From NCBI GenBank assembly GCA_963580455.1, contig OY756970.1, positions 19,220,001 to 19,284,000 on the forward strand: DNA of 64,000 nt, given 5' to 3'. Source of the DNA: Euonymus europaeus. Its lineage: Eukaryota; Streptophyta; Magnoliopsida; Celastrales; Celastraceae. The notes beneath the pieces are model-generated. The model searched no databases. It was not told the origin of the DNA and saw only the letters and a program-made list of their open reading frames with translations. The stretch's first letter is position 1; each line of letters begins with the position of its first letter. Made by a program: the position numbers and the translations under genes. This document shows, in pieces, positions 13,461-22,477 of the stretch.

Positions 13461-13724
13461 AACATTTTTGTATTTTTATACGAAGTATCAAAACTGATCG
13501 TTGGCTTGATAATAATATATATTACAAGTACAAATTGTTGGTAGTGTTTGGTAAACAATTTTGCAGTTAGCATATAATTTAGGTTATATGTTGGTAGCAT
13601 ATATGCTGTTTCAAATACTGTGGTGTTTGGTTCATTATTACAGGAAAAACATATATGTTGTTTCAAATGTTGTGGCTAATTACATATAGGAGCAATAGCA
13701 CAAATTAAAAAAAAATCAAAAATA

Positions 13725-14035
13725 TATAATAAAATATTAAATATAATTGAATATCAATATTATTAAATAAATAAATTATTAAATATAAATGAATATTTTA
13801 TTAAATAAAATTAAATAATGGATTCGTAAATATAAATAAATAAATTATTAAATATAATTGAATATATTATTTTAAAATGAATATATTATTAAATATAAAT
13901 AATTAAAAATATTAGTATAAATGTTAATATATTATTAAATAAAAATGAATATATTATTAAATATAAATAAATAACAATTTATTATTAAATAAAAATGAAT
14001 ATATTATTAAATAAAATAAATAATAGATTGTTAAC
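13725..14035. repeat. AT-rich minisatellite (ATTAAATATAAATGAATATATT type)
   Basis: About 300 bases consist almost only of degenerate copies of a 20-30-bp A/T unit containing ATTATTAAATA and GAATATATTATT. There is no coding frame. It could serve as a matrix-attachment-like or replication-slippage tract, but nothing in the sequence shows a function. Confidence 0.75.
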
Positions 14036-14227
14036 ATTAAAGGTATTTTAGTCATTTGACTTATATATAAGGGGTAGTTTGAATTTTTCATTTTTGATAG
14101 AAGGTAAATATTGTTGAAAATGATTTTTTATATAGCATTTGAAAATTATAACATATATGTTAAAATTGTTATTAAAAATTTAATTAAGTTACTTTTTATA
14201 TATAGCATATATGTTCAATATTAAATT

Positions 14228-14959
14228 CAGGGCCGGCCCTGGCCTATTTGGGGCCCGGGGCAAGAAATTTATTGGGGGCCCTCAAGGTGGGGTTCGGGGC
14301 AACGCCCTGAATTTTTTTTTTTTACACATAGTCATAAGTTTTAAACTAATAATAAAAATTGAAGTAAATAAAATAACAATAAATTTTTGATGGCTGGAAC
14401 CCAATTTTGGGAGGCTAGGCCATCACGCCTTGAATGTTATTACATTAAAATCAATGCATAATATGGCCACTGGAATAATAGAGCAAGAGAATTAAAGTTA
14501 AAGTTCAGCTTAAAAAAATAATAGAGCAAGAGAATTAGTGTCAGTGCCACAGACTTACCAACAAAACTAGATGGAACCAACATAATTCAAATTACAAAAT
14601 CACTAAAATATTCCAGATTATGTCAATGAAAGAGAGAGATGATTAAAAAGTACCTTTAGATGGTTTAGAGTTAGAGGTAATTCTAGAACCATCAATCTTC
14701 CGGATGATCATTGAAGTTAATTTATTAAATTCTCTGACTGGTGTTAAACTCATTGACTTAGGACTGCATATCTTTTTATCTGTATGTATTGCTGACTTCT
14801 TACTAATTTGAGTGGCAATGTTTTCTTTATTAGGTCTAATGAGAGCTCTACCCCTAGAATTAACAATAATATTGCTTTTAAAAAAAATAATTTTGGGCCC
14901 CTAAAAATTGGGGGCCCTGTGCGGTCGCACAGGCCCGCCCCTATTCAGGGCCGGGCCTG
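14228..14959. mobile_element. hAT-type MITE, 732 bp, 8-bp target duplication
   Basis: The element begins CAGGGCCGGCCCTG and ends with its inverted partner (right end read inward: CAGGCCCGGCCCTG, 13 of 14 identical). The 8-bp sequence ATTAAATT directly flanks both sides at 14220-14227 and 14960-14967. An 8-bp duplication and CAGGG termini are diagnostic of hAT. It has no transposase, so it is non-autonomous. On the minus strand its middle carries a conserved-looking frame described separately. Confidence 0.85.
14651..14875 (-). pseudogene. Possible captured host-gene fragment inside the hAT MITE
   Basis: An open minus-strand frame of about 75 codons, rich in Lys, Ser, Arg and Thr, reads through the element interior. 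It includes RPNKENIATQISKKS and SLTPVREFNKLTSMIIRK, and ends at a consensus-like splice donor (AAAG followed by GTACTT at about 14653). The composition is unlike the AT-rich surroundings and resembles basic regions of plant WVD2-like/TPX2 microtubule proteins, but I cannot confirm that assignment. There is no start codon in a sensible position, so it is not an independent gene. Confidence 0.4.
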
Positions 14960-15372
14960 ATTAAATTATATATTAGTTAAAATTGTTTACCAATATAGAG
15001 TTTATGCAGACGTTATACCAGACATGCGCGGCCGAGTCATAGAAAATAACCGTTGTTTATTTGTCAACGAACAGCTTTGATGGAAAGTTGGAAACGCGTG
15101 TCTAGTTCAACAATGACACGTGGACGTGGAGGGTTTATATTAATCCGAAGGATCCATCTTAAAATATCAAAACCATGATGGACCCCACTACTGATGTGGG
15201 TGGATTAAGAACAACAATAATTAGCAATGCCACGTCTCACATTTAAATGTGGGCTCCACTGCCATACCACTACCATTTGAGTATTTAATTATTTATGGGT
15301 TGGCAAACCGTTTGAGTATTACGGTTATTTTTTATGCTACTTCCAAGTTCAAATGGTTTGCCAATAGACCCT

Positions 15373-15800
15373 TATTTATTCTCGATTTATTTGGTTTTTC
15401 AGTTTTTCCCATTTTATATTTTTAAATTATTTTCAACTAATCTTTTTTTTTTTTGCATTTTTGTGTTCCAAAAAATGAAAAATATATATATATAAAAATC
15501 GTAGATTGATAAAAGACATTAATACATACTAGCATCGACCTATATTGATGCTATAAGTCCCGTGAGATTGCAGCTCTCTCCTGATACATTAGTTGCAAAA
15601 CGACGTCGATTTATTCTTGATTGATTTGGTATTTTAGTTTTTTTAATTTTATATTTTTAAATTGTTTTCAACTAATCTCATATTTTTTCGCATTTTAAAA
15701 AATGAACTACTAAATGTGTTTTTGAATTATTTTTTATTTTCTAAATTTTTTTTTAAAAAAAGCGATAGACATTAATACATACTAGCACTGATTGTTTTAA
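15373..15800. repeat. Diverged tandem duplication, about 235 bp period
   Basis: Two copies, about 15373-15545 and 15609-15790, share CATTTTATATTTTTAAATT (or close variants), TTTCAACTAATC and GACATTAATACATACTAGCA. No coding frame is present. It is an intergenic duplication of unknown origin. Confidence 0.6.
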
Positions 15801-15989
15801 AAACATTGTGTATCAAAATAAACAACCATGAATAATAAATCCATTTTGAATTTGATCATGGTTGAATCATCATGTCATAAGCATAAAAATTGCATTTACC
15901 TACCAATCAAACACTGGAGAAATATGCTTTCAAAGAACACACGAGAAATAAGTTTTTTCAATTTCTTCATTTCACACCTAATCCATAGG

Positions 15990-16475
15990 AAACATTTGAG
16001 GGTTTGATTGAGACTTGAGAATAAAGGTTGGGGCAATATTTTTGTATGGGAGGAGTTTTTCCCTTAACGATAAACAACTTCAAATAAAGGTTGGGGCAAT
16101 ATTTTTGTATGGGAGGAGTTTTTCCCTTAACGATAAACAACTTCAATAGGGGAGTATTTTGTAGCATTAAAAATTTTGGAGTGTGTAAAGAGAATTATAA
16201 GAAAAAATTGTATGGAAAGATGTGTAAAATTGTACAAAAAAGTGAATAATTGTAGAAAAGTACGAGAGAGATAATGTTAATTCTTGATATTTGGAGATGT
16301 TATAAATGAAAAGTGAAAAAATTTGCATTGAAATATGTGTTTTGTTGATATGATTATATTGATAGACATGTTTTACTGATGTGGATAAATAAATGAAATC
16401 CAATTGTATGTAATAGAGGCGAGACTCAATCAAGACATATCAAATGCTGGAAAAATAGTTTTCATTGGAGATGCT
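15990..16475. mobile_element. Dispersed AT-rich MITE family member, with 63-bp tandem repeat
   Basis: Motifs such as ATATGTGTTTTGTTGATATG and the edge GGAGATGCTCTAATTGG recur, in either orientation, near 18870-19165, 25915-26230 and 43430-43665. The left part has two near-identical copies of a 63-bp unit beginning ATAAAGGTTGGGGCAATATT (16021 and 16084). The edge sequence (AGAGCATCTCCAATGA on the other strand) is common at the ends of plant MITEs. Superfamily not determined. Confidence 0.45.
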
Positions 16476-17429
16476 CTAATTGGGCAAAAGTTGAGCGCGT
16501 GATCACAATAATATTGTTTATAGCGAGAATCGAATTCAGAATCATATGAATCCATACAGATGGTGACATATTTATGAATTCCATTAATATGGAGTATTGA
16601 ATATTAATAGTTAATGTCAACTAAAATGAGAGTCATAGAGTATATAACATTGTTGTTTATATTAGCAGTAATAAAATGGTTATACTATTCTAATAAAAAA
16701 AATAAAGCAAGAATGACAACAATCATTTGTGAAGAGCGAACCAAAATATATATTAAGGGTCCATTTGGAGGAGGGGATAAGATCCCTTATAATATAAAAA
16801 ATTTCCTTCAATGATATTAACAAGCGTTTGGATAATTTTTAAAATACTAAATATAATATTACTTTTTATAAAATGAGCACTTATACGTTCCAGATCGTAT
16901 AATATTAAAACACCTCAAACTTATTTTTATTTTATACGTAGCGTTCATGAGAAGAGTTTAACATATTAAATGACAAAAAACACAAATCTTATACTATTAT
17001 TTTATCTAACAACAAAATAAACAGTGTATTGTATAAGAATTAATAAGATATACAACTCTAATATAATTTTTTTTTCTTCCAAACAACAAATAAAATAAAA
17101 TTATATATCAATTTATAATTTATATAATTACTAACTTGTAGATTGAAGAACAATATCATAATAAAAGTCTAAAACCAATGTATCGCATTTGGATAAGCTT
17201 GAGTGTTCACGTAAGCAACGAAACATAAATAAATATATCCAAAAAAGTCAAGGAAACTACCAATCAAAAACCACACGCTCCACAACACGACAAATAGTCC
17301 ACAACCATAAAAGACCAACTCCTCTCGTTGCAAACATTTCAAACACTCTGCTTTCTCTCCTTAAGATTCCAAGGAAGTCCTTTTAATAATTTCTCCTTTC
17401 TCCGCTTCGTTGGTTTTGAATTGAAAACA

Positions 17430-18363
17430 ATGGAACCCAAAACTCTTCCTCCTGGTTTTAGATTCCACCCAACCGATGAGGAATTGATAATCCATTACCT
17501 CCAAAACCAAGTCACGTCCAGACCCTGCCCTGTTTCAATTATCCCTGAAGTCGATATTTACAAATTCGATCCTTGGAACTTGCCTGGTTTGTGCCCTTTG
17601 TTATTCATACATGTATTGCATTCATGACTTAATTAATCACAAGACCGTGTTTCTTTGTGTAGAGAAATCAGAATTTGGAGAGAAAGAGTGGTACTTCTTT
17701 AGTCCTCGAGACAGAAAGTACCCAAATGGGTTTAGGCCCAATCGAACTGCGGTGTCAGGGTACTGGAAGGCCACAGGCACTGATAAGGCTATACAGAGTG
17801 AGTACAAATGTGTTGGAGTCAAGAAAGCTCTTGTGTTCTACAAGGGTAGACCTCCTAAGGGTGTCAAGACTGATTGGATTATGCATGAATATCGATTAAC
17901 AGGTTCAAGAAAACCCAATAAGCAACATGGATCCATGAGAGTAAGACATTTAGATACTCAATTGTTGGAATCCAAACTGAATTTGATGATGTAATATTGT
18001 TTTGACTGTGTTCTTTTTTGTGAATTTCTTCAGTTGGATGATTGGGTCTTGTGTAGGATCTATAAGAAGAGGCATGCAGTTAAGGTGTTCGATCAAAAAC
18101 CTGAAAGAGAATTGTACTCCCATGTTGAAAACACAGGTGGTGTTAGCGATGATACTAATGAACAGCAACGAATGATGAAATTTCCAAGGACTTCATCGAA
18201 TTCTCATATGTTGGAGTTGGACTATATGGGATCAATTTCACAACTTTTGAGTGAAAATACATATACAATTCCGAACTTTGATTTCCAAAGCACTATGGCC
18301 TATGATAGAACAGACCATCAGAGTAGTAGCTTCATTAACCAGCCAATATTTGAATTTAAGTGA
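17430..18363 (+). CDS. NAP: NAC-domain transcription factor, NAP subgroup
   Basis: Three exons (17430-17586, 17663-17940, 18034-18363) encode 254 residues. All five NAC subdomains are present in order: [45 protein letters not shown] with [36 protein letters not shown] and [13 protein letters not shown]. The intron positions are the standard NAC ones. [20 protein letters not shown] and the short C terminus fit the NAP/ANAC029 group, whose members promote leaf senescence and ripening. The protein is expected to bind CACG-core sites in the nucleus. The C-terminal 100 residues carry Ser/Asn/Gln-rich activation-type sequence ending in FEFK. Introns are very short (76 and 93 bases). Start chosen as the first ATG before the NAC domain. 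NAC family is certain; NAP subgroup likely. Confidence 0.93.
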
Positions 18364-18364
18364 T

Positions 18365-19300
18365 TTTGCTTGGTTATAATTGGCTTTGTGAAGAAAGGAC
18401 AAGATAGGGTTGGTTTGATTGGGGGAAAAATGGATTTTCCTGGCATTTATGAAAATAACTTAATGTTAATACTATTGGAAAGTTGTAATTTAAATACAAG
18501 AAATACTATTTATCTCAGAAAGGGCAACCTTTTTTCTACATATGTAAAGGGAATTAGTAGGTGATTTTTCAAGATTTGCTACTAAAGTAATTATTGAACA
18601 TTTAAACGAAATAGATGACTCGTCCACAGCTGCTAATATGTCATTTTCTCGAGAATTAATAACTCTGAAATTTCTAGATAAATCTGGTCAAAGAAAACTG
18701 CATGGACTTATGATTTATTCTACTGGGTGCATGAACCTGAATGAGTTGGCTGAGGGAAAATATTATTACTTTTATTATTATCAATGTTATACTTCTTATA
18801 CTTTTATGGGATAAGGGTTGAAAAGGCCACATGTAGTGGAAGCGTATGTGGACTTCATGATTGTTAACAAGATAAGAGCAACTGTAGTGACGTTGATTAT
18901 TATTCGGCCATTAAAATTAATTTTATATCATTTATATATAATAATAAATTAAATTATTTATTCAATCACATTAACAAAATACGTATTTTAACGATTTTAT
19001 TATTCACATCTTGTTATAGCTAACGCTATTGTCCCCAATAAAATAAATCAATTTTTCACTTTTATTATAAAAAAAAATATTTGTATCAGCAAAATCAACA
19101 AAACACGTCTCTCAATATATACATATCAACAACACACATTTCTCTATACCCTATCACTGTATTTGCTATAACGAATGCATCATAGGAAAAAAAAACTATG
19201 GTTTATCTTTGACTAACGGGCAACACGGGCAGCCCCAAAAACCAAACTACCTTTCCTACACCAGAATTTTGAATTCCGTCCCGACATTTTATCCAAAACC
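18365..19300. other. Intergenic: NAC 3' flank and MITE remnant
   Basis: No gene is visible. About 18870-19165 is an AT-rich stretch matching the dispersed MITE family described at 15990 (inverse orientation), with motifs AGAGCAACTGTAGTGACG, AACAAAACACGTCTCTCA and ACACATTTCTCTATACCC. The rest is the 3' UTR region of the NAC gene and the promoter of the next gene. Confidence 0.5.
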
Positions 19301-19974
19301 ATGACTAGTTTCACTAACACCACAAGTCTCCACCATCCACAGATCAATCACTACTCATGCAAAAATTCACTCCCTGCAATCCGAGCATCGTCACTCAATG
19401 ACCTCAACCGGCGCAAACTGGTCACTGCATTTCTAGGCGCTTCACTGGTTTTAGGAATCGGAAGGGAAGTGCAGGGCACACCAGTAGCACTTGCTCAGAA
19501 TTGGGGTACACGTTCATTCCTACGAGAACGGTTCTTCGAGCCCGGATTGTCGCCTGAAGATGCCACGGCAAGGATTAAACAGACTGCTCAAGGGTTGCAT
19601 AGCATTAGGGACATGTTGGAGACCATGTCTTGGAGGTATGTTCTGTTTTACATTCGCCTTAAATGGGCTTATCTTTCTCAGGACATGAAGAATGCCATGT
19701 CTATGGTGCCCGAGAATCGCCGGAAGGACTATGTCAAGACGGCTAATGAACTGGTCGACAACATGGCCGTGGTATGTGTCAAATACTAAACTGTGTTTCT
19801 GCCCATTCATGTTGGAGACCAGTTTTATTAAATTCCGTTATTTTTTTATTATTTTTTTGGTTGTTGTTGCAGTTTGATTCTTATATTGCGACGCCAAAGG
19901 TTTATGAATCGTACCTGTATTACGAGAAGACATTGAAGTCAATCGACGAGCTTGTTACATTTTTACCATCATGA
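19301..19974 (+). CDS. PQL3: PsbQ-like thylakoid lumen protein (PQL3-like)
   Basis: Two exons (19301-19771 and 19873-19974) encode 190 residues. The N terminus is a Ser/Thr/His-rich plastid transit peptide. It is followed by a twin-arginine lumen signal, LNRRKLVTAFLGASLVLG, and a likely lumenal cleavage site after PVALA, so the mature protein would be imported by the Tat route. The mature part (from about residue 67) forms a PsbQ-type four-helix bundle with WGTRSFLRERFFEPGLSPED, METMSWRYVLFYIRLKWAYL and TPKVYESYLYYEKTLKSID. PsbQ-like proteins are lumenal subunits of the chloroplast NDH complex (subcomplex L) in photosystem I cyclic electron flow. I favour the PQL3 branch over PNSL2/PNSL3, with moderate confidence. 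Confidence 0.88.
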
Positions 19975-20086
19975 TCCATTCTTTGTCGATATGTAAACTT
20001 TTGCACAATTACTTATTTGCTGATAAAATACACTAGAACAACAGATGGATTTGATCAATTTAGTGTTTCAAAGTTACATGTACTGG

Positions 20087-20890
20087 TTAGTGTAGAGAAA
20101 TGGCGAGAATTAAGGTACTAATGATCAGTATAAGCAAGATTGCGAAGCCAAAAGAGCCGATCAAGGAACCCGAAATTCGCCCACAAAAAGAGTCAGAATT
20201 GTTTGCAAACTGCAGACCAATTAGCATAAACATTGCCCTTGTAAGCTTAATATACAGTAGCAGCTGCTGCAGAGACCCCTGCTGTCTTCACAAGGATGCT
20301 CACTAAAACTGCCTGATAAAGAAGTGAAGATTCTGCAATTTATAAGAAAGCGTAACGTGTCGAAGATTACCAGGATCATCCTACCGTTTTTTGCAGCACT
20401 CTTGATGCGAAAGATAAGGGGTGACAGAACACAGGGTGGAACATATATACGATAGAATTTGCGACCACAAAGAATGAACAAAGATTACCCTAATGATGAT
20501 ATGTTTCTTATAACTTGCACAAATTTGTACAAAAAGAAAGATGGATAAGCAAACCATGGAGATTGAATACTTAACGTGAACGCCATTATACTCTGCCTTG
20601 AATTGGAACTTCTTTGTGATAAAGGGAGGTGTTTGATTAGTTGCAGCCATGGCTATGGCACTAGCTAATGTTCCTGCAACAGCAACAATTAAACTGGGAA
20701 TGCTCCCGGCCTGAAGAGATAATCGAAGAGGTAAAACATGACAACATTACATGACTGTGATTAACAAAATCATCAAAGATCTAACATGTGAGCAAGAAAT
20801 AAAAGCGTAGCCAAAGACAACTTGCCGATCATCCCGAGTCATCGTCACAAGAGAGCTTACCGGCAAGTCATCCTTGGCTGCACTAAATTA
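20087..20890 (-). pseudogene. CASP-family membrane protein pseudogene
   Basis: Minus-strand pieces read as a Casparian-strip-membrane-domain-type protein. An exon at 20576-20710 gives GSIPSLIVAVAGTLASAIAM and FITKKFQFKAEYNGVH. One near 20350-20428 gives RIKSAAKNGRMILVIFDT. The last, 20087-about 20308, gives AGVSAAAATVY then AYKGNVYANWSAVCKQF. Here a TAA stop replaces the usual Leu after VY. Then one extra base after KQF shifts the frame, and the expected tail (FCGRISGSLIGSFGF and a final hydrophobic helix) continues in another frame. A short 5' exon ending in GATGACTTGCCG before GTAAGC lies near 20860. CASPs are four-helix plasma-membrane scaffolds. The stop and the frameshift argue against a functional protein. 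Confidence 0.65.
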
Positions 20891-21541
20891 CTTCAATCCC
20901 CACATGATAAGCCTTGAATGACCTACTTAAATCATACTCACGTCCTCTTCTCTTCCATTATTTTAAGGTAAGGCACTCAGAGTATCACTTAAATTATTTT
21001 CTGGTTATATCCCAATATTATTGCAAGATATGTCTATAAATAAAGGACCTTTATGATGTAAAAGGGTATGGGCAGGGGTTTTAGAAATTATTAATGGCCG
21101 GTGATATGGGTTGTGATGCATTCATGCTTGCTTTGCATGATTTTTGTGATGTCAAGCGCCCCCATTTGAGTTAAAAATAACAGTTGCAGCTTTCACTTCA
21201 CTTTTTCTGTTACATGATTACCTCACCCCTAACCAATACTCTTACGAGACATTTAGTTGACAGTTCGATGAGTGCAAGTGTGAGACGAATGTGAGTCGAG
21301 CATGAGATAACATTGTCATGTTAGGTTTAGGTATTAAATGAAAAGCAAGTATGAGTGTTAGGATTTTAATTATGTAATTTTCATATTAGTCTAAAAAAAA
21401 TTACGTCAAAAAGAATATTATAGAATAATTAAATAATTGTGATTACTTATTAATAATGGAGTAAAATAGTCTTATAAACATTAAAACTCATTATCTCTTG
21501 TGTAGATTAGCTAATACCATATTTTTAATTAAAAAAACAAA

Positions 21542-22162
21542 TAAAAAAGGTTCAGACTATTTACATCTCTATTTTCCCATGTACATCCGATAGGAAATTG
21601 CGATTAAAAAAAACATAAGTCAGAGTACAATCCTTTTTCAAAATATTCAAATAATCTCATGGACATCCCAAACACATCTTTTCAGCAAAATAGAGAACCA
21701 GTACAATAATAATCACAAAACTTACCATATATGTGATGAAATGCTTGGTAGTGTCCATCTCAATCTTCAAAGAAGAATGAACCGCATAAAGTGCCTCCAT
21801 TTGTTGGCAAAAACAACATACAATGGGAATCAAAACCATAAACAAATGGAAATGTGTAAACTAAGATTGACGGTTCAACTTACCTCCAACTCTTCAAGGT
21901 CGATGTCGTCATCTTCTGTGAAATCTCCTACATCCTCTTCAATATTGTAGTCCTTGCCATCTTCAATGAAGTCTTGGCGTCCTCTTTGCCGTTGTAATCC
22001 TCGTCGTCCATCGTAGAATCAATGAAAATGAGTTAGGTTTTTGAGGGAATGAAATAGAGATAAGAAGACGAAAAGAACACTATAGAGTTGTTTAGATAAT
22101 AGAGTTTTTAATGGGCGTACATGGAAAAATAAGGGTGTAAATAGTCCAAACCTTAAAAAACT
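21542..22162. mobile_element. Non-autonomous TIR element, about 620 bp
   Basis: The left end reads AAGGTTCAGACTATTTACAT. The reverse complement of the right end reads AAGGTTTGGACTATTTACAC, and the match continues through CCATGTAC for roughly 40 bases. The arms flank 500 bases with two small minus-strand ORF pieces (see next entry). The target duplication is hidden by poly(A) runs, so the superfamily is open. Confidence 0.6.
21735..22018 (-). CDS. ORF pieces of unknown function within a TIR element
   Basis: A minus-strand frame at about 21890-22018 encodes an acidic stretch with RQDFIEDGKDYNIEEDVGDF and DIDLEELE, ending at a good GTAAGT donor. Starting from the only nearby ATG (22011) gives a different, short frame, so the start is unclear. 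A second piece at about 21735-21803 encodes MEALYAVHSSLKIEMDTTKH followed by another GTAAGT donor. I do not recognise the protein. It may be a captured gene fragment or part of an element-encoded ORF. Confidence 0.25.
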
Positions 22163-22477
22163 ATCTTTTGATTTTCTATTAGGCAAAAGAAAAAAAATAA
22201 CACACACACAAATTATGCAACATTTTGTTTTCTCAAGTGTAGGGCCAAAATCGGAATCAGGCCCGGCCTAAAGCGTCCGAAGAGCCTAACAGGACTAAAA
22301 TCAAAATCCCACAAAAGTAGACCCAACCCAAGATCCTTTCAAAATTCAGAGGCTTGTGCTGAACCGGCCATCACATCCACAATCCAGATGGCTTGGCTTC
22401 CAAAGAATGTAAGAATTTAGAAAGATTCGCAGCGTTGCGTACGTTTTAGGCTTCCATGTAGGATGTTATATAGGATG

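Larger units (their letters stand above)
13525..15020. mobile_element. AT-rich foldback element, interrupted by a hAT MITE
   Basis: The left part contains TGTTTGGTAAACAATTTT (about 13545), and its reverse complement AAAATTGTTTACCAATATA lies near 14980. Flanking bases on both sides also match. The interior contains a very AT-rich minisatellite. The inverted ends are now about 1.4 kb apart, partly because the 732-bp hAT MITE inserted within the element, so it is older than the hAT copy. Confidence 0.5.
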
